A stretch of 64,000 nucleotides of DNA from Streptomyces sp. NBC_00289 (lineage in GTDB: Bacteria; Actinomycetota; Actinomycetes; Streptomycetales; Streptomycetaceae): contig NZ_CP108046.1 in NCBI RefSeq assembly GCF_041435115.1, positions 9,920,001 through 9,984,000 of the forward strand. The letters run 5' to 3'. Made by a program: the position numbers and the translations under genes. Below, piece by piece: positions 1-8,700 of this stretch. How positions within the stretch are numbered: position 1 is the stretch's first letter; every line of letters starts with the position of its first letter. The notes beneath the pieces are model-generated. The model made no database searches, was not told the origin of the DNA, and saw nothing but the letters and a program-made list of their open reading frames with translations.

Positions 1-753
1 GCAGAACGCCGACTTTCGCGACGGGCTGGACAGCCGGGGCATCGGATACGTGGTGGCGATCCGCTCGGATGTGGGCGTCCACCCGCACGACGTGCAGCCC
101 GCCGCCTCCGCCTGGTCCGGCAGCGGCCGCAAGCCGCAGCCCCGTTACCGCGACAAGCCGTCCCCGGTGGCCGCACTCGCCGCCGGCCACGGACGGCAGG
201 CCTTCAGCGAGGTGACCTGGCGGGAAGGCTCCCGCGGGCCGATGCGCTCACGCTTTTTGGCCCTGCGGGTGCGGCCGGCCGGGATCAAATCCCGACGCAT
301 CGCTCAGGCCGCCGCCGGCGACAACAGCTGGGACGGCGTCCTGCCTGAGCTGACGCTGCTGGCCGAGTGGCCCGCCGGCGCCGAAACACCCACCGACTAC
401 TGGCTGTCCAACCTGCCCGCCGACACCCCGATCGCCGAACTGGTCCGTCTGGCGAAGATCCGCTGGCGCATCGAGCACGACTACCGGGAACTCAAGCACG
501 GCCTCGGCCTGGACCACTTCGAGGGCCGTTCCTGGAACGGCTGGCACCATCACGTCACCCTGGTCACCGCCGCACACGCCTTCCTCACCGAACAGCGCCT
601 GGCCCCAAAAGCCGATACAGCCAACTCACCCTCTACCAGACCCTCGACGCCATCCAGGACCTGCTGAACTGCTGGACCGGCACCTGCACCACCTGCCACC
701 GCCCCCTGCCCAGAACGGCCACCAGCCCGAACTCAAGATCCAGAGCAACCTAA
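1..753 (+). CDS. IS701-family transposase, 5' end outside window, C-terminus in -1 frame
   Basis: The reading frame enters from beyond the left edge. It carries the C-terminal part of an IS701-type DDE transposase: the block RWRIEHDYRELKHGLGLDHF contains the conserved glutamate region, followed by the family-typical HHVTLVTAAHAFLTEQRL. The main frame then runs to a stop at 665-667 with low-complexity sequence. The -1 frame, entered at 604-610, continues with TLYQTLDAIQDLLNCWTG and a CTTCHRPLP tail to 753, which looks like the genuine family C-terminus. The sequence TAACGGAGTCCTA near 751-763 may be its terminal repeat. Whether the frame change is programmed or a lesion is unresolved. Confidence 0.8.
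604..610 (+). promoter_or_regulatory. Candidate -1 frameshift heptamer C CCA AAA (IS701)
   Basis: In the transposase frame the codons are GCC CCA AAA GCC, so CCCAAAA has the canonical X XXY YYZ phase. It lies exactly where the family-like C-terminal sequence moves to the -1 frame. Presence and phase are read directly; use as a recoding site is inference. Confidence 0.45.
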
Positions 754-802
754 CGGAGTCCTACTAGTGTGATGCGCCAGAAATGACCAGACTAAGTCTG
801 TT

Positions 803-3800
803 TCAGGTTTCAGTGGTCGGCGGGTTGATTTTGGTGAGGTAGTCGGCGAGGGAGTTGAGGATCTCGTCGGCGGTTTTGGTCCAGGTGAAGGGCCTGGGGT
901 TCTCGTTCCATCCGTCGATCCAGGCCCTGATGTCTTGCTCCAGTGCTTTCACGGAGGTGTGCACCCCGCGGCGGATGAGCTTGTCCGTCAGCAGGCCGAA
1001 CCACCGCTCGTCGGGTAGGACCGCTGCATTGCTGCAGCGGTCCCCCCTCAGAACCGGCCGTGCCCGCTTTCCGAGCAACCGGCTCAAGCAAGCCCCTTGG
1101 GCTCGCGGGCGAACAGAAGTGCTGGTCACCGGCCGGGGCCAGTGGCCAGCCGACGCTGGCAGTGGGTGTGTATCAGGCGTGAGGCGGCGGGTTTGTCCGG
1201 CTTGCCGTTGCCCGCATCGGTAGTGATCGCGTGTTTGCGGATCGCGGTGCGGGTGACCTTGAGCCACTGCTCCCACTGGTCGGGGGTTTGCGGCTCGTGG
1301 TCGGCGTGCAGCAGCAGCCCTCCGCAGAGCGGGCATCGGCCGTCTTGCATCTGCAGCAGATGCAAGGTGCCTTTGCCCAGCGGGAGTTTGCCGCGGCGGC
1401 GCCGCTTGGCCCAGAAGTCGGCCAGGGCGGGATCGTCGGTTGACGCTCTCCCTGGCACCATCCGGTGCCGGACGATCGGCGTCCAGGCGAACTTGTAGAG
1501 GTAGAAACCGCTGGTGCGGTCCCCGAATACCCATGTGTCCTGCCTGAACGGGTTGAACATGCCGAAGTACCGGGCGGTCACCCAGCGCATCGGCTTGTTC
1601 GGGTGGGAGAACTTGGCCCACTTGTAGACCAGTCTCCACACGTAGGCGTCCAGCGAGTTGAACGCCCGCTTGGACACCCCGATCCGGTAGTAAGCGACCC
1701 AGCCCTTGATGATCGGGTTGAGCTTGGCGATCACCGCGTCGGCGTTGGCCCCTCGCAGGGCCAGCACTTCGGCGGCAAGCCGTTCCCGGATCCGCCGCAG
1801 GGCCGCGTTGCTCGGCTTGGTCAGCAACTTTCCGCGATAGCGTCGGATGTTGAACCCCAGGAAGTCGCAGCCCTCATCGAGGTGGACAATGCGCGTCTTG
1901 TCCTCATTGAAAGCCAGCCCCCGGGGCGCGAGCCACGCGGCCAGCCGAGCCTTGACCTGCTCGGCCTGTTCCCGAGAATGACACAGGGCGAGAAGGTCGT
2001 CGGCGTAGACGACCAGAACCGGAGAATCGCGCGCCAGAATCGTGGCATCACTGCCGAGAGCCTGGTAGCGGACTCCAGCGGCCTTTCCCATTCCGTGCAA
2101 GGCGATGTTCAACAACGCGGGACTGATCACCCCGCCCTGGGGAGTTCCCTCCACCGTCGGGGTGAACCAACCTTTCTCGACCACACCGGCCTTCAGCCAT
2201 CCGGCAACCATTCCCCTCGCGGGAAAGTCCCCCAATGACGCGAGCAGGTGATCGTGGTCGATTCGGTCGAATGCCGCTTTCAAGTCAGCGTCGAGCACCC
2301 ACAGGCGTTTAGCATTCTTGCCGCTCGCCGTCGTGTGGATGGCAACGATCGCGTCATGGCAGCCGCGACCGGGGCGAAATCCGTAGACCTTCGGTTCCAG
2401 CCGTGCCTCCCACTCGGGCTCCAGTGCATTCAGCGTCAGAGCTTGTAGGCATCTGTCTGCGATCACGGGAATTCCGAGTGGGCGCTGTTTCCCATTCGCC
2501 TTGGCTATATACACCCGCTTGACGGGCTTGGGCTTCCACGGGGCCGCGTCATGCTGGACCCAGTCGGCCAAATCGGCCTTTCCCTGGGGCAGCAGGACGA
2601 CTTTCCCGTCGATGCCCGCCGTCTTGCGGCCATCGTTGACCTCCGTGACCCGCCGCACACTCGCGAGTGTGTTGGCGCGGGAGCGGAGCATCAACTTCTG
2701 CAGGTTCCGGACCTTGGCCAGGTCTCCTGCCTGCGATGCCGTAAAGATGCGTTGCCGCAGACGCCGTACGTCGTCCTCGACCTTCCGCCAGTCGATCGAC
2801 GGCCAGTCGGTGATCTCGTCCTCCGGTCCGTTCGCCATGCCGGCTGCGGTCGCAGCGGCTTGCGCCGCCCCAGCCACGTGTGTCGTCACGGCGTCCAACT
2901 TGCCCTTCGGTTCAGGTGTCTTTGGTCATCGTTTCTTCACGGGCTCACCAGACCCACGTCAGCACCTTTTCAGGTCGAGGCATCGGCCCCTATCCGGCCA
3001 GTTATGCGGGAACCGCCGACGGAGGTGTCGGCATATGGTTCCCGGTTTCCTGCTGCCTTTCGGCGACCGGCATTCGCTTGTTGGGTCTTCCTGCATCCGC
3101 TGGAGAGTTGGGCCTTCCTCGCGGTTGGCTTACCAGGCCAGAACTGCATTGCCTGGACTCCATCGGGGTTGTCACGTTCCGCATGAGAGAGATGCTGCCG
3201 GGGAGGGCGCCCTCTGCACCCCGGGGACGGCGGTGCACTCCCGACCGGTCAAGTATCTCCAGTCGGCGCCTGCCGCTTTCCAACGGCCAGTCCCTATCTC
3301 CCGCTGAAACAACCCATCGGCGAGAGTGATCATGACGAGGCATCATCAAGGGTTCATTCGCATTCACCCGTCCGGCATTTCCCAGCCTGTAACCCCCGGA
3401 TGGAACGAGGATCCTTGGGCATTTCCTCAGGCTTCGCACCCCGCGATTACTCGCAACGCACGCTGAGGCGGGAACGAGCCTTGCACACTGGCTCGGGTCC
3501 TACACCTTCGACATCGGCCGAACCTCCTTGGTGATTACCACTCTTCTCAAGCGACTTCGTGTCGCACGACCTGGTTGATCCAGGAAGAGCCGGTTGGGGT
3601 GAAGTGCAGTTCGAACCGCGGGTGCTTGGCCAGCCAGGCCTTGATCGCAGGGGTCTTGTGGGTGCCGTAGTTGTCCACGATCAGGTGGATCTGCAGGTGC
3701 GCGGGCACCGCCTTGTCGATCCGGATCAGGAACTTCTTGAACTCCACGGCCCGGTGCCGGCGGTGCAGGGCGGTGATGACCTCACCGGTGGCGACGTCGA

Positions 3801-4506
3801 AGGCAGCGAAGATGGTGGTCAGGCCGTTGCGGACGTAGTCGTGGGTGCGCCGCTCGGGCATGCCCGGCATTATCGGCAGCACCGGCTGGGACCGGTCCAG
3901 GGCCTGGATCTGCGACTTCTCGTCCACCGAGAGCACCACCGCACCCTCGGGCGGGTTGAAGTACAACCCCACGACGTCATAGACCTTCTCCACGAACAGC
4001 GGGTCCGTCGACAGCTTGAACGTGTCCGCCAGATGCGGCTTGAGCTGGAACTGCCGCCAGATCCGGCCGACGGTCGACTTGGACAGGCCGCTGTGCTGGG
4101 CCATCGATGTCCGCGACCAGTGGGTGGCGTTCTTCGGGAGCTGTTCCAGCGTGGTGACCACCACCGCTTCCACCTGGTCGACGCTGATGGTGGGCGGTCG
4201 GCCCGGTCGGGGCTCGTCGACCAGTCCGTCCAGTCGCTGGGTGAGGAAGCGTCGCCGCCACTTGCGGACCGTGTCCGCGGTCACCCGCAGATCCCGGGCG
4301 ACCGCGACGATCGGCGGGATTTCCGGCCCCGCGCATGCCAGCACGATCCGTGCCCGCAGGGCCAGGGCCTGGGCCGATGTCGCCCGGCGCGTCCACCGCT
4401 CCAACTCTGCCCGCTCGTCATCAGACAGCAGCAACGGCTCGAGTTTCGGGCCCCGACGAGGAACTGACGCACCAGCAGTAGAAGTCACACCACTACTAAC
4501 GAGCAA
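803..4506 (-). CDS. IS630-family transposase, split into two exons by a group II intron
   Basis: Exon 1 (4506 to 3568) encodes 313 residues: a helix-turn-helix region (RDLRVTADTVRKWRRRF), then DDE domain motifs VVLSVDEKSQIQ and LIVDNYGTHK, ending at SSWINQV. Exon 2 (1009 to 803) encodes 68 residues starting ERWFGLLTDKLIRRG. Joining them restores the family motif SSWINQVERWF in frame, with the intron lying between codons. The first codon after the intron is the Glu expected to complete the DDE catalytic triad. Without splicing, translation reads a few intron codons and stops without this residue. The assembled protein is about 381 aa, close to family size. Confidence 0.88.
1047..1087 (-). ncRNA. 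Group II intron domain V
   Basis: On the minus strand the segment folds as a long hairpin: TTGAGCCGG at the 5' side, a GGAAAG terminal loop and CCGGTTCTGAG at the 3' side. This is the GAGCCG/GAAA/CGGTTC pattern of bacterial domain V. It is followed at 1021-1040 by the domain VI stem (CCGCTGCAGCAATGCAGCGG) and then the 3' splice site. Confidence 0.85.
1126..2898 (-). CDS. ltrA: Group II intron reverse transcriptase/maturase with HNH endonuclease
   Basis: 590 aa, starting at TTG 2898 with GAAGGG just upstream. The RT domain spans about residues 60-350 with PQGGVISPALLNIAL and the catalytic VVYADDLLAL. The maturase X domain follows (LNPIIKGWVAYYR). The C-terminus has an HNH/zinc-type endonuclease: CPLCGG, HADHEPQTPDQW and LIHTHCQRRL. 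All expected functions for splicing and retrohoming (RT, maturase, endonuclease) are present with no frameshift, so the element looks competent. It is encoded inside the intron, upstream of domain V. Confidence 0.93.
   Translation of the reverse strand: MDAVTTHVAGAAQAAATAAGMANGPEDEITDWPSIDWRKVEDDVRRLRQRIFTASQAGDLAKVRNLQKLMLRSRANTLASVRRVTEVNDGRKTAGIDGKVVLLPQGKADLADWVQHDAAPWKPKPVKRVYIAKANGKQRPLGIPVIADRCLQALTLNALEPEWEARLEPKVYGFRPGRGCHDAIVAIHTTASGKNAKRLWVLDADLKAAFDRIDHDHLLASLGDFPARGMVAGWLKAGVVEKGWFTPTVEGTPQGGVISPALLNIALHGMGKAAGVRYQALGSDATILARDSPVLVVYADDLLALCHSREQAEQVKARLAAWLAPRGLAFNEDKTRIVHLDEGCDFLGFNIRRYRGKLLTKPSNAALRRIRERLAAEVLALRGANADAVIAKLNPIIKGWVAYYRIGVSKRAFNSLDAYVWRLVYKWAKFSHPNKPMRWVTARYFGMFNPFRQDTWVFGDRTSGFYLYKFAWTPIVRHRMVPGRASTDDPALADFWAKRRRRGKLPLGKGTLHLLQMQDGRCPLCGGLLLHADHEPQTPDQWEQWLKVTRTAIRKHAITTDAGNGKPDKPAASRLIHTHCQRRLATGPGR
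3132..3139 (-). other. Candidate EBS1 of the group II intron
   Basis: The intron RNA reads GGCCUGGU here, about 430 nt from the 5' end. It can pair over 8 nt (one G-U) with the last 8 nt of the 5' exon, ACCAGGUC. The position is plausible for domain I but no full fold was made. Confidence 0.4.
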
Positions 4507-4526
4507 CTACTGGCGCAGGACACTAG

Positions 4527-5212
4527 TGCTGGATTCCTCTTTGGCTGGGTATATGTCCTGGTGGCGGGGTAGTTGCGGGTGCTCGGGGGCGGGTGCTGGG
4601 CGATGGTTTTATGGGCACGACCGGAGCGTGACGAGGACGAGCGGGCCGTCGTTCGCAGGTTGTCGCGGGCACGGAAGGCTCCTCGGGATGTGGTGATGCG
4701 GGCCCGGATGATCGAGCTGAGCTGGTCGGGGCTGCGGGTTTCTGCGATCGCTGCGGAGCTGGGCTGCAGCCCCAAGACGGTCCGCTGCTGGCTGCACCGC
4801 TTCAACCGCCTGGGCCTGCAGGGACTGGATGATCTGGGCGGGCAGGGTCGCAAACGACGGATCACCGAGGAGGAACGATCCCGGATCATCTCCCTGGTCA
4901 AGACCGTCCCGCCGGGACGACTGCGGTGGGAGCCCGTCGGGGAACTGTGGGCCTTCGACGAGTCCGGACCGGCCGAATGGACGCTGGATTCCCTGGCCGC
5001 AGCAGCACGGGCCGAAGGAATCGAGGTGGGCCGCTCACAGGTCAGACGCATCCTTCTCGCCGAGGGCGTGCGCTGGCGCCGCACCCGGTCCTGGATGCGA
5101 TCAAAGGACCCGGACTTCGTCCCAAAAGGACAAGGATCATCGGCCTCTACACCCAGCCACCCGACGACGCGACGGTGATCTGCGCCGACGAGCTGGGGCC
5201 GGTGATCCCCAC
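4527..5212 (+). pseudogene. Truncated IS630-family transposase (copy d)
   Basis: The left terminal repeat GTGCTGGATTCCTCTTTGG is the same as the end of the IS630 copy at 33246. The frame from 4573 encodes an IS630 N-terminal half with helix-turn-helix (ELGCSPKTVRCWLHRF) and the connector ESGPAEWTLDSLA. It ends in a short tail after SKDPDFVPK. The -1 frame continues with RTRIIGLYTQPP and VICADELGPVIP (the first DDE aspartate region), then stops at about 5212, where an unrelated IS4 relic in reverse orientation begins. The catalytic domain is therefore lost. Confidence 0.8.
5121..5127 (+). promoter_or_regulatory. Candidate -1 frameshift heptamer C CCA AAA (IS630-d)
   Basis: Codons GTC CCA AAA GGA contain CCCAAAA in the correct phase for tandem -1 slippage. 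The -1 frame then encodes the conserved GLYTQPP to VICADELG stretch of the transposase. The related copy at 32646-32652 has GGGAAAA at the same place. Confidence 0.5.
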
Positions 5213-5214
5213 AT

Positions 5215-5640
5215 CGGCCGCAGCGATGAGCTGATCCTTGGCGGTCTCCAGGGCGACGGTGAAAGACGCGCGGTCTGGATCCGTGCCGGGGAGCGTCTCG
5301 ACGGCCTCGACCATCGCCCGGCGCAGCGCCTGGTAGACGGTCAAGTGAGCCCAAAGCTCCTGCTGGATCCCGGTCGCGTCCTGAGAGCGCAGTACCAGAC
5401 CGCGTTGCAGGTGTGCCGGGGCGAGTAGAACGCCGAGTCGATCTCCCATCGTTCGTTGTAGAGCTCCACCAGTTCGGCGGCGGGGTGGCGTCGCGACCTG
5501 TGGACAGCGACCGGACAGCGCATGAGCACCTGACCCGCGCGACCGCCCTGCCCGCCCACGAACCCGGAAGACGTTGGAGACCCCGCACCGGACGGCCACC
5601 CGGCGATCACCGCTGCCCGCATCCCGAAGAAACCCCCGGA
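5215..5640 (-). pseudogene. IS4-family transposase C-terminal relic
   Basis: On the minus strand, in several frames, the sequence encodes AAELVELYNERWEIDSAF, then LRSQDATGIQQELWAHLTVY, then QALRRAMVEAVETLPGTDPD and FTVALETAKDQL. These are consecutive C-terminal blocks of an IS4-type DDE transposase (the YxxRWEIE block holds the catalytic Glu). At least two frameshifts and missing N- and C-termini mark it as dead. It lies between the truncated IS630 and the RHS gene terminator. Confidence 0.7.
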
Positions 5641-5682
5641 ACCTACCCGTGATCACAATTCACACGGTGGATCGAGGCTGAT

Positions 5683-5719
5683 GCGCCACCCCGCGTGTAA
5701 TCAACACGTGGGGTGGCGC
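5683..5719 (-). terminator. Hairpin after the RHS gene
   Basis: A 15-bp stem, GCGCCACCCCGCGTG against CACGTGGGGTGGCGC with one G-U pair and a 7-nt loop, lies 22 bp beyond the RHS stop codon. There is no U-tract, as is common for actinobacterial terminators. Confidence 0.7.
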
Positions 5720-5740
5720 AATGTTTACAATCCCTTTTAC

Positions 5741-8700
5741 CTATTTTATTTCCTTCATGAGATTGATATCCCATGACCATGCGCGGTTACTCACCTTCGC
5801 TGCCCCTGGCAGGCCAATGTAGGCGGGGCCGAAGTCTGTATTCTGAATAACTACGGTGCGCACTCCTCCCGTAAAAATCTGATCACCGCTCGGTGTTACG
5901 CGATGATAATACAGCCAGGGATTTCCGCTTTCTGCCGTCTCTGCCACTATCTTCTCGAAACGCATGATCAGCTCGGCTGTCTTTTCCTGTGGAGACCTGT
6001 CTCCCTTCAGGGAGGCAATGGCCTCCTTTAGACCCGCGGGCGGCGGGTGGCCAAATTCTCTATGGCCTGCCAGCTTAGCTTCTCCAGCTGCTACTGCTGC
6101 GGCTGTCGCATCATCTACGGCTGCCCCTGTTGCTGCTTTTATTGCCGGTCCGGCACCTTGGACGGCTGCTGTTTCTGCTTCTGTGAGTTCGGTGATTCCT
6201 GGGGGTAGTGGTGCTCCGGGTTGTGCGGAGATCGGTGTGGCTGGTGCTCGGTAGGAGGTGGCGGTTCCGCCGGCGAGGGTGGCTCCTGTTTCCAATGCGA
6301 GGAAGCAGGCGGCGATGTTGCTGGCGCAGGCGAGGAGAGATTGGGGGGCGAGGAGGAGTCCGAGGAGGGCGTATTGGCTGAATGCAGATTTTTGGCCTGC
6401 GCTGGCTGCTTCTTCGAGTCCGTATTCCGGGTGTTCAAATTTTTTGTAGGCGTTGGGTGTGCCGGTGGTGGCGCTTTCGGGTATGTCTGCGGCTATTTCG
6501 AGGTTGGCTCCGGTTTCGTCGCTGGTTGCGGTGTTGGCGTTGTTCCAGAGTTGTTGGGCGTTGGAGCCGCTGTTTTCTCCGGTGACGGAGTGGCTGAAGG
6601 TGGTGTCGTCGGTGGGGATGCCGTGGGTGGTGCCGGGGATGCCTTTGCCGGAGCGGTTTCCGCAGTCGCCGTCGGCGGTGGTGTAGCCGCCGGTGCAGGA
6701 TTTGTAGCCGGTGGGGTCGGTGAGGTTGGTGGGGTTGTTTTCGGTGTAGGTGTAGCGGTTGAGGGCTTGGCTGGTGTGGTAGCCGGTGGTGTAGGGGTCG
6801 GGGGTGAGGAAGCGTTTGAGGGTGGGGTTGTAGATGCGGCCTTTCATGTTGATGAGGCCGAGGTCGTCGTCCATTTGGTGGCCGGTGTAGCCGTGGTGGG
6901 TGTCGCCGGTGGTGCCGGTGTAGGGGGTGGCGTCGTTTTTGGTGCGTTTGCCGAAGGGGTCGTAGTAGAAGGTGTCGCCGGTTTTGATGGTGCCGGTGGC
7001 GTCGGTGGTGGCGGTGATGCTGCCTTGGGAGTCGGTGAGGTGGTGCTGGGTTTCGGTGGTGTGGGTGGTTTCGTTGTAGACGAGTTGGGTGGTGATGCCG
7101 GCGCCGCCGGGGAGGTGGAAGACGTGTTTGACGGTTTTGGGGGTGGTGGCGGTGGCGCCGGTGGTGCGGCGTTCGTAGAGGCCGGGGAAGTGGAAGGTGA
7201 CGGTGTCGGTTGAGGTCTGGGTTTCGGTGATGCGCTGGCCGTAGGCGTCGTAGCGGTAGGTGGTGGTTTTGCCGTTTTTGGTGATGGTTTTGGGCAGGTC
7301 GAAGGCGGTGTAGGTGGCGGTCTGGGTGGTGGCGGTGGCTTCGGTGACGGCTGTCTGGCGGCCTTCGCTGTCGTAGCAGAGGGTCTGGGCCGGGCCGCTG
7401 GCGGGGGTGTAGGAGGTGGCGGTGTGGGGGCCGGCGGTGGTGTCTGTGCCGCAGGTTTTCTTGTCGTAGGTGCGCTGGTCGCTGGTGTTGGTGGCCTTGT
7501 CGGTGACGCTCAGCAGGTTGCCGATGGTGTCGTAGGAGTAGGCCGCGCCGCGGGGGGTGGTGCCGCCGCCGGCGCCTTCGCCGCTCAGGGACCAGTTGGT
7601 GAGCCGGTCGAGGGTGTCGTAGGTGTAGGTGTCGGTGCGGTTGCTGTTTTGGGTGCGGGTTTCGATCTGCCCGTTGTCGAGGTAGCCGTAGCTGAACTTC
7701 TGCACGGTGCTGGGGGTGGTGCCGGGTTTGGTGACGGTGGAGTCGTGGAGCTGGCCGGTGCCGCTGTCGTAGGTGTTGTCCAGGATGAGGCTGGTGCCGA
7801 TGGTCGCCTTTTCCAGGGCGAGGTTGGGCTTGCGGGAGTTGACGGTGAACAGGTTGGTGGAGGCGCCGCCGGTGATGTCGGTGATGCGCTGGAGGTAGCC
7901 GTTGTCGTTGTAGACGGATTTGACGGTGGTGCGCTCACGGCCGGGTGTCTGGGGGTAGGCCATCGTGTCGGGCCGGCCCAGGGAGTCGTAGCCGATGTCG
8001 CTGGACAGTGTGGCGTTGGTGGCTGCCGCCGAGTCGGTGATGTCCTGGCCGGCCGGACGGCCGGCGGTGTCGTAGCGGTGGGTGGTGGTGATGTTGTCGG
8101 GGCTGGTGGCGGTGGCCGGTTTGCCGATGCCGTGGGCGGCGGTGTCGAAGACGAACGTGGACGTGCCGTCCTCGGTGGTGGAGGCGATGGTGCGGCCCAG
8201 GTCGTCGTAGCCGAACACCGTCTTGTGCTGTGACGTGTCGTGGATCTCGCTGTCGATCTGCCCGGTGCCGTAGTACGAGGTCTTGGTTATTCCGGTGTCG
8301 GGGTCCTCCAGCTGGGTGCGCCGGCCGAGGATGTCGTACTGGCTGGTGGTGATGTTGTTCTTGGGGTCGGTGACCGTTCTGGGCAGCCCGAACGGGGCGT
8401 AGGTGTAGGTGGTGGTCAGGTCCTGCGCCGCAGCGGTGCCTGCCTTGAGTGTTTCGGTGACGCTGGTGGTGCGGCCGTCGACGTCACTGAGGGTGCGGGT
8501 CTTGGCCCGGTTGCCGCCCGAGCCGGCCGGCTGGAGTACTTCACTTTCGAAGAACGAGGGATAGCTGTAGGTGTTTTGCACCGGGTGGCCGGCGGTGGAG
8601 CCGGGCAGGTCGGTGCTGATCGGCCGGTCCAGGGAGTCGAAGATTGTGCTGGTCGTTCCGGCCGGGGCGGCTCCGGTGGCCTGCACCATGCGGCCCAGCA

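Larger units (their letters stand above)
1010..3567 (-). mobile_element. Complete group II intron with reverse transcriptase ORF
   Basis: The 5' end reads GTGCGACACGAAGTCGC, matching the GUGYG consensus; the 3' end reads CCTACCCGAC, ending in the AY consensus. Domain V and a domain VI hairpin with a candidate branch-point A lie at the 3' end. The RT/maturase is encoded in the domain IV position. The boundaries are confirmed by the host gene, which becomes continuous when 1010-3567 is removed. Length is 2558 bp. Group II introns inside IS630-type elements have precedent: RmInt1 of Sinorhizobium resides in ISRm2011-2. Confidence 0.9.
767..4523 (-). mobile_element. IS630-family element (copy a) carrying a group II intron
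   Basis: Terminal inverted repeats are GTGTGATGCGCCAG on the left and GTGTCCTGCGCCAG (reverse complement) on the right, 12 of 14 identical. Both ends are flanked by TA in a CTAG context (765-766 and 4524-4525), the target duplication expected for IS630. Removing the 2558-bp intron gives an element of about 1.2 kb, normal for the family. The right TA is also the flank of the next IS630 copy, so this element sits directly against it. Confidence 0.85.

Noticed and set aside
803..1639. 278-codon minus-strand frame
   Set aside because: Only 803-1009 is IS630 exon 2; the rest reads through the group II intron in the wrong frame.
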